Positions 17,299 to 25,618 of a DNA stretch of 64,000 nt are shown here, in pieces. The notes below the pieces were generated by a model. That model was not told where the DNA came from. It was given only the letters and a program-made list of their open reading frames with translations, and made no database searches. The stretch's first letter is position 1. Each line of letters starts with the position of its first letter. The stretch is from Wenjunlia vitaminophila DSM 41686 (lineage in GTDB: Bacteria; Actinomycetota; Actinomycetes; Streptomycetales; Streptomycetaceae), in assembly GCF_000380165.1 (NCBI RefSeq), contig NZ_KB904654.1:1-64000 (forward strand). Direction: 5' to 3'. The translations under genes were made by a program, and so were the position numbers.

Positions 17299-17389
17299 GG
17301 CCCCATTGTGGTCGGTGCCCGGGCAGTGCCATTGTCAGGACCGGACCAGACAGCCACCCGCGCCGACCCGCACCCTGACGAGGACCGAC

Positions 17390-18126
17390 GTGAGCGAGCC
17401 ACAGGACGCGCCGAAGAGCACAGCACTGCGCACGCCTCCTGCGCCAGTACGATCCGACGACGGGTCAGGTATGACCGTCGCACGATGAGCCCTCCGAGGA
17501 ACATGGACACGCCGGCTGTGGAACGTCGACAGGGACCGCGAGCACCCGACGCCGAGCGAACCCCCCGACCACGCCGCAGCGTCGTGCACCCCCACCCCGA
17601 CACGCGCAGACGTGAGCGAGCCGCAGCCACACCAGCGGCGAGCGAACCCCCGACCACGCCGCAGTGTCGTGCACCTTCACTCCGGCGATGTGGGGACGTG
17701 AGCGAGCCAAAGGCCGCGCCCCTGCCGAAGAGACGAGACCAAGCGACCGAGGCACGAGGGAGCGCAGCATCGAGGAACGCCGGCAGGGGCACCCCAAAGC
17801 GGCCGGCGGCGAGCGAACACGAGGGAACCAGCGCCGTGAGCGAGCCAAAGGCCGCGCCCCTGCCAAGAGACGAGGAGAAGGTCGCGAGGAACGAGCGACC
17901 GCACGACGAGGAACGCCGGCAGGGGCCCCGCAAAGCGGCCGGCGGCGAGCGAACCCCCGGGAAAACCCGCAGCGTCGTGCACCCCCGCCCCGACAACGCG
18001 CAGACGTGAGCGAGCCAAAGGCCGCGCCCCTGCCGAAGAGACGAGGAGCAGGTCGCGAGGAACGAGCGGCCGCACGACGAGGAACGCCGGCAGGGGCCCC
18101 GCAAAGCGGCCGGCGGCGAGCGAACA
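17390..18126. repeat. Modular intergenic repeat array with internal hairpins
   Basis: The motif GTGAGCGAGCC recurs at 17390, 17612, 17698, 17836 and 18006. Two modules alternate. Module A (17698, 17836, 18006) runs from GTGAGCGAGCCAAAGG through GCCCCTGCC, about 60 unpaired bases and the complementary GGCAGGGGC, to GCGGCCGGCGGCGAGCGAAC. Its arms can form a stem, with outer GGCCGC/GCGGCC pairing. Module B (near 17555, 17642 and 17948) carries GACCACGCCGCAG-like sequence and CGTCGTGCACC. Copies differ in length (121-170 bp) and are diverged at the 5' side. Both strands stay open in several frames because of composition, but there is no plausible start or product. The array lies directly upstream of the VOC gene. 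Confidence 0.8.
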
Positions 18127-18148
18127 CAAAAAGAGGAGACTCCGTCTT

Positions 18149-18931
18149 ATGAGCGAGGTTATGGCCCGGCCCGTCCAGGGCACTCCGTGCTGGGTCAGCC
18201 TGCTGGCCCGTGATCTGTCCACCGCACAACGCTTCTACGGTCAGTTGTTCGACTGGGAGTTCCGCGCGGGGCCCCAGCACTTCGGGCCCTACTGCCGTGC
18301 CCTGCTGGGTCCTCACCAGGTGGCCGGCCTTGGCGCCATCCCGGCCGGTCGGAACCTGCCGGTGGCCTGGACGATGTACGTCGCCAGCGACAACGCCGAC
18401 GCGACGGCGGCACGCATCCGGGACTCCGGTGGCACCGTCGCGGTGGGGCCCCTGGAGTCGGATTCGGCCGGTCGGATGGCGATCGCCGCGGACCCGAGCG
18501 GAGGGGTGTTCGGCGTGTGGGAGCCGCGTGAGCACCTCGGCGCCGACCTCACCGGGGAGCCCGGCTCGGTCGCGTGGAACGAGTTGCTGATCCGGGACGC
18601 CTCCTATGTGGACGCCTTCTACTCGCTGGTGTTCGGCTACGCCACCGAACCGGTGTCGAGCCCGTTCGACTGGCGGCTGCTGCTGCTGGTCCAGGGAGAG
18701 GCGGTCGCCGGGATCAGCAGCATGGGCGCGGAGATGCCCCCGTCCACCAGCCCCTCCTGGATGACGTACTTCGCGGTGCGGGACACGGACGCCTCGGTGG
18801 CGCGGGCGGTGGAGCTTGGGGGCACGATGGTCAGCGGGCCCGAGGACTTCGGGTACGGCAGGCGGGCCACCCTGGCAGACCCCGAGGGTGCGACATTCTC
18901 CGTGTTGGAAAGCCCCCGCTCGCGGGCGTAG
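18149..18931 (+). CDS. VOC family protein (two glyoxalase-like domains)
   Basis: A 260-residue protein with two vicinal-oxygen-chelate domains. The first (about 10-125) begins GTPCWVSLLARDLSTAQRFY, and the second (about 135-258) repeats the pattern with WNELLIRDASYVDAFY. Each ends with the beta-strand motif DPSGGVFGVWEP or DPEGATFSVLE. Tandem VOC proteins of this actinobacterial type are often annotated as glyoxalase/bleomycin-resistance-like or as hydroxylases, but this one's activity is unknown. ATG 18149 is preceded by AAGAGGAG about 9 bases upstream. The codons ATGAGCGAGG resemble the GTGAGCGAGCC motif of the adjacent repeat array, which ends only about 20 bases upstream. Confidence 0.85.
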   Translation: MSEVMARPVQGTPCWVSLLARDLSTAQRFYGQLFDWEFRAGPQHFGPYCRALLGPHQVAGLGAIPAGRNLPVAWTMYVASDNADATAARIRDSGGTVAVGPLESDSAGRMAIAADPSGGVFGVWEPREHLGADLTGEPGSVAWNELLIRDASYVDAFYSLVFGYATEPVSSPFDWRLLLLVQGEAVAGISSMGAEMPPSTSPSWMTYFAVRDTDASVARAVELGGTMVSGPEDFGYGRRATLADPEGATFSVLESPRSRA

Positions 18932-18982
18932 GGCGAACCCGGAGGTCAGCGCGAGTACCGGACGACCTGATGGCCGACGTGG

Positions 18983-20152
18983 TCAGGTGCGGACCTCGAG
19001 GAGGGGCACGAGCTGCTCCGCCGGGGTCATCGAGCCGTGCAGCCCCACCATGGAGGACTCCCCCGGCTCGGTCCTTGAGGCGATCACCGCCATGTCGTCC
19101 CGGGCGGCGGCCACCACGTCCCCGATCCTTCCGTACACCCGGTTGTCCACCCGCGGCCCGAACCAGCCCGCTTCGATGGCCTGGTCCCGGGTGGCCACCC
19201 ACATCTGGTCCCCGAGCACCTCGCTCCACACGGCGTGGACGTCCGCCTCGGCCCCCGGCACCGCGTAGACGTGCCGGGCTCTGCCCTCGCCACCGAGGAG
19301 GGCCACGCCGGCGCCGAGCTCCCAGTCGTCGTCGAAGTCCACCCGGTTCTCGGGGGCGACGTCGATCATGCCGTGGTCGGCGGTGACGTAGAGGGCGGAG
19401 CGTGGTGGCAGCAGCTCGGCGAGCCGCTGGGCGAGCCGGTCCACCCGCATGAGCTGGCCGCGCCAGGCGTCGGAGTCCACGCCGTACCGGTGTCCCATGG
19501 CGTCCAACTCGCTGTAGTACGTGTAGACCAGGGTGCGGTCGGCCGCGGCGAGCCGTTCGGCGGCGAAGTCCATCCGGTCCTCCCCGGTCAGCCGCCCGAA
19601 GAACGTCCCCCCGGAGAGAGCCACTCTGGTCAGCGGGGTGTGCTCGAACAGGGGGGAGGACACCTGGCAGGTCTCCACGCCTGCGGTGTGGGCGCGTTCG
19701 AAGACGGTGGGATACGGCTGCCAGGCGTGCGGGTCGGTGTGGGGGGACCAGCGGAGTTGGTTCATCAGCGTGCGGGTGCCGGGCACCATCACCATGTACC
19801 CGGCGAGTCCGTGGGCGCCGGGGGGCAGTCCGGTGCCCACCGAGGCCAGGGAGGTGGCCGTGGTCGACGGGAAGCCGGCGGTGAGCGGTTCTCCGCTGCC
19901 GCCCAGGGAGGAGCCGAGCAGCGAGGTGAGGAACGGGGCCTCCTCGGGGTGGGCCCGCAGCAGCTCCCAGCCGAGACCGTCCACCAGGAAGACGCACGCC
20001 CGGTCCGCGGGGGGCAACTCCAGGCCGCCGCCACCCGGGAAGCCCGGCACGCCGAGCCCGCGGGCGATCGCCGGCAGCAGGTCACTGAGCGAGGCGGAGC
20101 CGTAGCGCGGGGCCGGCGCGGTGGCGGGGTCCACCGGGGAGGGATAGATCAT
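18983..20152 (-). CDS. Alkaline phosphatase superfamily (nucleotide pyrophosphatase/phosphodiesterase-like) protein
   Basis: A 389-residue metal-dependent hydrolase. Early strand ACVFLVDGLGWE (near residue 50) gives the first metal Asp. TAGFPSTTATSLASVGTG near residue 95 carries the nucleophilic Thr. ADHGMIDV near residue 255 and a late His (MVGLHGSMTPAE) complete the metal site of the alkaline phosphatase / NPP fold. No signal peptide is evident, so it is probably cytoplasmic. The likely reaction is phosphodiester or phosphoester hydrolysis; the substrate is unknown. It is followed on the same strand by no further gene and is convergent with the VOC gene. The DUF5998 gene lies 23 bp upstream, probably in the same operon. 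Confidence 0.85.
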   Translation of the reverse strand: MIYPSPVDPATAPAPRYGSASLSDLLPAIARGLGVPGFPGGGGLELPPADRACVFLVDGLGWELLRAHPEEAPFLTSLLGSSLGGSGEPLTAGFPSTTATSLASVGTGLPPGAHGLAGYMVMVPGTRTLMNQLRWSPHTDPHAWQPYPTVFERAHTAGVETCQVSSPLFEHTPLTRVALSGGTFFGRLTGEDRMDFAAERLAAADRTLVYTYYSELDAMGHRYGVDSDAWRGQLMRVDRLAQRLAELLPPRSALYVTADHGMIDVAPENRVDFDDDWELGAGVALLGGEGRARHVYAVPGAEADVHAVWSEVLGDQMWVATRDQAIEAGWFGPRVDNRVYGRIGDVVAAARDDMAVIASRTEPGESSMVGLHGSMTPAEQLVPLLEVRT

Positions 20153-20175
20153 CGGCGGTGGCGGACGACGGCCGG

Positions 20176-20763
20176 TCAGCCGGCGGCCTGGGCCGTGGCC
20201 TCGGAGAGGGCCTGGGCGAACGCCAGCGCCTGGGTGACCGTCTCCGGTCCGTCCCCGGCCTCGCTGACCCGCAGGCTCAGGTCGTCGGAGGTGGAGGAGC
20301 CGGTGTAGCCGTGGTCGGCCTCGCAGTTGGGGTCGCCGCAGGCGGCCGGCTCAAGGTCCAGCCGGCTGACGGCCCCCCAGCCGATGGTCAACACCACCTC
20401 GCGGGGCAGGACACCCGGGGCGTAGGACTCGGGGTTGGCCACGACCCGGCTGAGCACCACCGAGGAGATCCGGGCCAGCTTCACCGACTCGGTGGAAGTG
20501 GTCGCGTAGGGCGAGGGCGAGGTGTCGTCGGCGGACTGTTCGTCGGTGTGGCTCACGATGAAGCGGGTGCCGGTGAGCACCAGGACGGTGACGTGCCGGC
20601 GCACCTCGTTGGCGTCGAACGTGGTCTCCTGGTGGACCAGGTAGGACACGACCGGTTCGGCTCCCACCGCGGACTCCACAGCGTCCCCGACGAGCGCGGG
20701 GTAGTAGCCGCTGCGCTCGATGGCCGCGCGCAGGCCCTGGGTGGTGGTGCCGGTCTTCGCCAT
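20176..20763 (-). CDS. DUF5998 family protein
   Basis: A 195-residue conserved actinobacterial protein of unknown function. It begins MAKTGTTTQGLRAAIERSGYYP and looks like a compact all-beta/alpha protein with strands VVSYLVHQET, VLVLTGTRFIVSHTDE and VVLTIGWGAVSRLDLEP. A short cysteine/histidine pattern (GDPNCEADHGYTG) near residue 150 could bind a metal. ATG 20763 is used, with GGAG 6 bases upstream; the longer frame is unsupported. It is followed after 23 bp by the phosphatase-superfamily gene on the same strand, and this pairing is conserved in related genomes as far as I recall. Confidence 0.75.
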   Translation of the reverse strand: MAKTGTTTQGLRAAIERSGYYPALVGDAVESAVGAEPVVSYLVHQETTFDANEVRRHVTVLVLTGTRFIVSHTDEQSADDTSPSPYATTSTESVKLARISSVVLSRVVANPESYAPGVLPREVVLTIGWGAVSRLDLEPAACGDPNCEADHGYTGSSTSDDLSLRVSEAGDGPETVTQALAFAQALSEATAQAAG

Positions 20764-20904
20764 GCACTCCATCCTAGGGCGTATCAGCCGCCGGGACAGA
20801 CACGCTGTCGGGCTGGAGGGGCCTCCTCGAGGAGCGCGTGAGCGCCTCACGTGCCGGGGTGCCGCCACTGCCGTCCCCCCTGCCTCCGTACCCGGCGCCG
20901 GAGG

Positions 20905-23748
20905 TCACCACCAGGAGAGCCGGCGCGGCCCCAGGTCGTCCCGCGCGGGTGGCCTGGCCAGGCGCACCGTCGCGCCCAACACCGCCAGCCCGGTCCGGGC
21001 GGCGACCACCGGCTCCAGGTCCACCGCGGCGACCTCCGGCAGGTCGTGCACCAGCAGCGAGACCCGCAGCAGCAGGTCCTCGAGCGCGGCGGTGTCCACC
21101 GGCTCGGCGCCCCGGTAGCCGAAGAGCAACGGCGCGCCCTTGATCGACCGCACCAGTGCGGCCACGTCCCGGTCGGTGGCCGGAACAAGTCGGTGCGCCA
21201 CGTCACCGAGCAGTTCGGAGGGGGGTCCGGCGAGCCCGAACGACAGCACGGCGCCCAGTGCCGGGTCCACGGCGGCCCTGATCACGGTGTCCACGCCGCG
21301 CGGGGCCATGGACTGGACGACCAGCCGCAGCTCCCCGGCCGCGCCGAGCGTCGTGGTCAGGTCCCGGAAGGCACGCCGCAGGTTCTCCTCGTCGGCCAGG
21401 TCGAGCCTGACCCCGCCCAGGTCGGCGCGGTGCCGCAGGTGCTCGGCCGTGGTCTTCAGGGCCACGGGGTAGCCGAGCAGCCGGGCCGCCCCCACCGCGG
21501 AGTCGGCGTCCGTCGCGGCGAGCGCCGTGCGCAGCCGGATGCCGTACCTGACCAGCAGCCGGGAGGCGTCAGCGGGAGCCAGCACCATCGGGCGCTCACT
21601 GTGTTCCTCGTGGGCAGCGAGCAGCGCCGCGACCTGGGTCCGGGCCGAGGTGACGTCGATGTCCTCGAACTGGGGCACCTGGCCGGGAGTGGTCTCGGCA
21701 CGCCGCCAGCGGGCGTAGGTCGCGGCCTCGGCCAGCGCCCGCGCGGCACGTTCCGGCGCCGGGTAGGCGGGGACGCGGGCCACGGACCGCGCACCCCCGT
21801 ACCCGTCCGCGTCAGCGTCCACGTCCGTGGCCTCGTCCACGTCCGGGGCCTCGTCCGCGTCCTCCTCGGCGAGCAGGAGGGCCGGCAGGTCGTCGAGGGC
21901 CAGGTGGGTGACCACGACGGGTTTCCCGGCGCCGGTGGCCGCGTTCCTCAGCTCACGCGCGAGGTCGGAGGCGTCCCAGTGGGGCCCGCTGTCGCCCCCG
22001 GAGACCGGCGGGATCGCGGTGACCAGGACGGCGTCGGTCCCGGGGTCGGCCAGCGCGGCAGCGACCGCGGCGCGGAAGTCCTGGGTGTCCGCCCCGGTGG
22101 TGAGGTCGTGGGGCTGCGCCGGGCGGAGCCCTCCGGTCAGGCAGGCGTCGTGGGCGACGGCACCCAGGGACCCGGAGTTGCCCACGATGGTCACCCGGTC
22201 GCCGGGCGGCAGCGGCTGGCAGTCCAGCAGCAGGCCGACGTCGAGCAGGTCGGTGATGTTGTCCACCCGGATCACCCCGGCCTGGAGGAACAGGTCGTCC
22301 GCGGTGGCGTCGGGCATCCTGGTGGTGGGCACGGCGTGTCCTGCGGGCACGGAGCTTCCGGTGTGCCGGCCGCCCTTGACCACCACGACGGGCTTGCTGC
22401 GGGCGGTGCGCCTGGCCAGCCGGGTGAACTTGCGGGGGTTCCCGAATGACTCCAGGTACATCAGGACCACTCGGGTTGCCGGGTCCTCGTGCCAGTACTG
22501 GAGCAGGTCGTTGCCGGAGACGTCGGCACGGTTGCCCGCCGAGACGAAGCTGGACAGGCCGAGGCCGCTGCGGTGGACCCCGGCCAGCAGGGCGATGCCG
22601 ATCGCCCCGGACTGGGTGAACAGGCCGACTCGGCCGGGGCGGGGCAGTTCCGGCGAGAGCGTGGCGTTGAGCCGGACGTCGGGTGCCTGGTTGGCGATGC
22701 CGAAGGCGTTGGGGCCGATCACCCGCATACCGTCGGCGCGCGCCCGACGGACGAGTTCGCGCTGCCGTTCCCTGCCCTCCTCCCCCGTCTCCGCGAAGCC
22801 GGTGCCGACCGCCAGCAACCCCTGGACCCCGTGCGTACCGCACTGGGTCGCGGCCACGAGCGCCTGTTCTGCGGGGACGGCGAGGACCGCCAGGTCAACG
22901 GGCTCGGGGAGGTCCGCCACCGAGCGGTACGCGGGCACACCCTCGGGGTGCAGGGTCGCCGTGCCCGGGGCGAACGCCGAGTTCACGGCGTACACCCGGC
23001 CGGTGTAGCCGGCGGCCAGCAGGTTGGCGAGGATGGTGCGCCCCACCCCGCCCGGTTGTCTGCTCGCCCCCACCACAGCCACCGAACGGGGCGCCAACAG
23101 CCTCCGCACCGACCGGGCCTCGGCCCGCAGTTCCCGGGCCCGCATCACTTCGAGTGACGCGTCCGTGGGTTCGAGCTCGAGCTCGAGGTGGACCACGCCC
23201 TCCTCGAAGCTGCGCCGCTGGGTGTACCCGGCGTCGGTGAAGACCTTGGTCATCTTCCGGTTCTCCGGGAGCACCTCGGCCACGAATCGGCGGATGCCGC
23301 GTTCCCTGGCCACCGCGGCGATGTGTTCCATCAGCGCGGAGGCGACCCCGCGGCCCTGGTGGGCGTCCTGCACCAGGAAGGCGACCTCGGCCTGGGCTCC
23401 CCCGCTGGCACCCCGGCCCCGGTCGTCGATCCGGTCGTAGCGGACGGTCGCGATGAACTCGTCGCCGACCGTGGCGGCGAGCCCGACCCGGTCCACGTAG
23501 TCGTGGTGGGTGAAGCGGCGGACGTCGCGGTCCGAGAGCCGCGGGTAGGGCGCGAAGAAGCGGTAGTACTTTGAGGTGTCGGAGACCTGGGCGTAGAAGG
23601 CCACCAGTCGATCGGCGTCCGCGGGGGTGATCGGGCGGATGTGTGCGGTACCACCGTCCCGCAGGACCACGTCCGCCTCCCAGTGCTCGGGGTAGGCCGG
23701 CTCCGGATCGTCCGACGGGTGGCCGCCGCCGTGCGCACTGACTGCCAT
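20905..23748 (-). CDS. GNAT acetyltransferase / ADP-forming acyl-CoA synthetase-like fusion (Pat-type protein lysine acetyltransferase)
   Basis: A 947-residue multidomain protein. Residues 30-195 form a GNAT domain (HIRPITPADADRLVAFY; acetyl-CoA loop QDAHQGRGVASALM). Residues 220-350 are a CoA-binding Rossmann domain (LLAPRSVAVVGASRQPGGVG). Residues 360-680 are succinyl-CoA-ligase-like (SGAIGIALL, NSGSLGAVAHDACL). Residues 720-947 are an ATP-grasp domain (LLVRYGIRL, PVALKTTAEHLRH). Proteins with this combination acetylate and inactivate acyl-CoA synthetases in actinobacteria, with the synthetase-like part acting as a ligand sensor. A phosphohistidine loop for true ADP-forming catalysis is not obvious. 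A low-complexity acidic insert (Asp/Glu/Val) lies near residues 640-670. It is divergent from the HPr gene. Confidence 0.85.
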   Translation of the reverse strand: MAVSAHGGGHPSDDPEPAYPEHWEADVVLRDGGTAHIRPITPADADRLVAFYAQVSDTSKYYRFFAPYPRLSDRDVRRFTHHDYVDRVGLAATVGDEFIATVRYDRIDDRGRGASGGAQAEVAFLVQDAHQGRGVASALMEHIAAVARERGIRRFVAEVLPENRKMTKVFTDAGYTQRRSFEEGVVHLELELEPTDASLEVMRARELRAEARSVRRLLAPRSVAVVGASRQPGGVGRTILANLLAAGYTGRVYAVNSAFAPGTATLHPEGVPAYRSVADLPEPVDLAVLAVPAEQALVAATQCGTHGVQGLLAVGTGFAETGEEGRERQRELVRRARADGMRVIGPNAFGIANQAPDVRLNATLSPELPRPGRVGLFTQSGAIGIALLAGVHRSGLGLSSFVSAGNRADVSGNDLLQYWHEDPATRVVLMYLESFGNPRKFTRLARRTARSKPVVVVKGGRHTGSSVPAGHAVPTTRMPDATADDLFLQAGVIRVDNITDLLDVGLLLDCQPLPPGDRVTIVGNSGSLGAVAHDACLTGGLRPAQPHDLTTGADTQDFRAAVAAALADPGTDAVLVTAIPPVSGGDSGPHWDASDLARELRNAATGAGKPVVVTHLALDDLPALLLAEEDADEAPDVDEATDVDADADGYGGARSVARVPAYPAPERAARALAEAATYARWRRAETTPGQVPQFEDIDVTSARTQVAALLAAHEEHSERPMVLAPADASRLLVRYGIRLRTALAATDADSAVGAARLLGYPVALKTTAEHLRHRADLGGVRLDLADEENLRRAFRDLTTTLGAAGELRLVVQSMAPRGVDTVIRAAVDPALGAVLSFGLAGPPSELLGDVAHRLVPATDRDVAALVRSIKGAPLLFGYRGAEPVDTAALEDLLLRVSLLVHDLPEVAAVDLEPVVAARTGLAVLGATVRLARPPARDDLGPRRLSWW

Positions 23749-23871
23749 TGCGTCAGCGTATGTCGTAGGTCGTGGTGCTGGTTGGTGGCCCCGGGAACGG
23801 CGTCGTCCGGGCACCGCGCACACCACCCCTAAGGTGGTCTAGACGAATGATTTCCGTCGAAGGGCAACACC

Positions 23872-24153
23872 ATGGTTGAGCGCCGCGTCACCGTCGGCTG
23901 GGCCGAGGGGCTGCACGCACGCCCCGCCGCCGTCTTCGTCCGGGCCGCGACCAGCACCGGCGTTCCGGTGACGCTGGCCAAGGCGGACGGGAACCGGGTC
24001 AATGCCGCCAGCATGCTGGCGGTCCTCAGCCTCGGGGTGCGGGGCGGCGACGAGGTCGTCCTGACCTGCGACACCGCCGACGCCGAGGTGGTGCTCGACC
24101 GCCTGGCCCGGATGGTCGCCGAGGGCCTGGACGAGCTGCCGGAGACGGTCTGA
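23872..24153 (+). CDS. ptsH: Phosphocarrier protein HPr
   Basis: A 93-residue HPr of the PEP-dependent phosphotransferase system. The phosphorylation-site loop GLHARPA has the catalytic His at residue 16. The regulatory-serine region NAASMLAVLSLG has Ser near residue 47. Enzyme I phosphorylates HPr on the histidine, and HPr passes the group to sugar-specific EIIA proteins. No other pts gene is nearby. The isolated chromosomal ptsH next to the M16 protease pair matches the arrangement I recall for Streptomyces. A short GGCGAC/GTCGCC hairpin follows the stop. Confidence 0.93.
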   Translation: MVERRVTVGWAEGLHARPAAVFVRAATSTGVPVTLAKADGNRVNAASMLAVLSLGVRGGDEVVLTCDTADAEVVLDRLARMVAEGLDELPETV

Positions 24154-24187
24154 GCCGTCCGGCCGTGAGCCGCTCGGGCGGGGCGGC

Positions 24188-24204
24188 GGCGACGAGGAGT
24201 CGCC
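24188..24204. terminator. Short hairpin after ptsH
   Basis: GGCGAC (24188-24193) pairs with GTCGCC (24199-24204) around a 5-nt loop, in the 79-bp gap between convergent ptsH and the M16 gene. Weaker than the other hairpins in the window. Confidence 0.4.
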
Positions 24205-24232
24205 ACCGCCTGCCACGGCAGCCCCGAGGGCG

Positions 24233-25618
24233 CTAGCTGATCACCCGCACGGGACCGATGCCCAGCTTCTCCACCGACTCGGTGATCTTGGCGGCGTCCC
24301 CCACCAGGACGGCGACCAGCCGCTCCGGCGGGAACGCCCGGACCACCGCCGTCGTCGCCTCCACGGTCCCGACCTCGGTGAGCCGCAGGTACACCTGGGA
24401 CTGGAAGTCGTCCGGCAGGAACTGCTCGACCTGGTCCGCCAGGGTGCTGGCCACCGACGCCGCGGTCTCGTACTTCAGCGGGGCGACGCCCACCAGGTAC
24501 TGCACGGCGGCCTCCCGCTCCTCGTCGGTGAGGCCCTCCTCGGCGAGGGTACGCAGCACCCGCCAGGTGTCCGCGAGCGCGGGCCCGGTGACCTCGGTGG
24601 CCACCGAACCGGTGATCGCCAGCACGGATGCGCCGACGCCCTCGCTGGTGGAGCGCAGCACCTGCCCGAATGCCCGGACCCCGTAGGTGTAGCCCTTCTC
24701 CTCCCTGAGCACCCGGTCCAGACGGGAGGTCAGGGTGCCGCCCAGGCAGTAGGTGCCCAGCACCTGGGCCGGCCAGGCGCGGTCGTGCCGGTCGGTGCCG
24801 ATGCGGCCGATCAGCAACTGCGTCTGTACCGACCCCGGGCGGTCCACGATCAGCACCCGGGCCTGGTCGTCGGCGATGATCGTCGGCGCGGGCTCCGGCT
24901 TCGCGGGCTCGCCGCTCCAGGCACCCACGGTGTCCCGCAGCGCACGGTCGAGGTCGATGCCGGAGAGGTCGCCGACCACCACCAGCGTGGTGCCGGCGGG
25001 CCGTACCTGGGCCTGGTAGAAGGCGCGCACCGCGGCGGCGTCGATCCGGGCGACCGTCTCGCTCGTGCCCTGGCGGGGACGGGAGATCCGCTGGTCGGCC
25101 GGGAACAGCTCGGCGTACAGGGCGATCGCGGCGCGGCGCCCGGGGTTGGCCAGCTCGTGCGGGATCTCGTCGAGGCGGTTGGCGACCAGGCGTTCCACCT
25201 CGTCGTCGGGGAACGCGGGGCTGCGCAGCGCGTCGGCGAGCAGGGCGAGGCCGCTCTCCAGGCGGGACGCCGGGACCTCGAGCGAGACCCTGACCCCGGG
25301 GTGGTCGGCGTGGGCGTCCATGGTGGCACCGCAGCGCTCGAGCTCCGCCGCGAACCCCTCAGCGGTGTGCCGGTCGGTGCCCTCGGAGAACGCCCTGGCC
25401 ATGATGGTGGCCACACCGTCAAGGCCCTCGGGCTCCGCGCTGAGCGGGGAGTCGAGCAGCACCTCGACCGCGACCACCTGCTGCCCGGGCCGGTGGCAGC
25501 GCAGCACCGTGACGCCGTTGGGCAGGGTGGACCGCTCCGGTGCGGGAAAGTCCCACGGCTTGGCCGGGCCCGGCTCGGGCCGCGGGTGGAAGGTCATGGT
25601 GGCGGTGGCGTCGGTCAC
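24233..25618 (-). CDS. M16-family peptidase homologue lacking the zinc motif
   Basis: A 461-residue insulinase-like protein. The fold is recognisable (NGVTVLRCHRP start, late EEKGYTYGVRAFG near residue 305, a region typical of the substrate-binding half). The segment where HxxEH should be reads GVATIMARAFSEGT, so the zinc ligands and catalytic Glu are absent. Its GTG start overlaps the TGA stop of the upstream gene (GTGA), and that gene encodes an HLFEH-containing M16 protein. The pair therefore looks like a heterodimer of one catalytic and one non-catalytic subunit, like mitochondrial processing peptidase. No signal peptide is present, so it is probably cytoplasmic. Substrates are unknown. 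Confidence 0.88.
   Translation of the reverse strand: MTDATATMTFHPRPEPGPAKPWDFPAPERSTLPNGVTVLRCHRPGQQVVAVEVLLDSPLSAEPEGLDGVATIMARAFSEGTDRHTAEGFAAELERCGATMDAHADHPGVRVSLEVPASRLESGLALLADALRSPAFPDDEVERLVANRLDEIPHELANPGRRAAIALYAELFPADQRISRPRQGTSETVARIDAAAVRAFYQAQVRPAGTTLVVVGDLSGIDLDRALRDTVGAWSGEPAKPEPAPTIIADDQARVLIVDRPGSVQTQLLIGRIGTDRHDRAWPAQVLGTYCLGGTLTSRLDRVLREEKGYTYGVRAFGQVLRSTSEGVGASVLAITGSVATEVTGPALADTWRVLRTLAEEGLTDEEREAAVQYLVGVAPLKYETAASVASTLADQVEQFLPDDFQSQVYLRLTEVGTVEATTAVVRAFPPERLVAVLVGDAAKITESVEKLGIGPVRVIS

Noticed and set aside
17390-18126. CRISPR array
   Set aside because: Repeat units are 121-170 bp, unequal and diverged, lack uniform short repeats with spacers, and no cas genes are nearby.
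17465-18535. Minus-strand frame of 356 codons with repeated peptide segments
   Set aside because: The repeats come from the intergenic array and the end is antisense to the VOC gene; no start signal or known domain.
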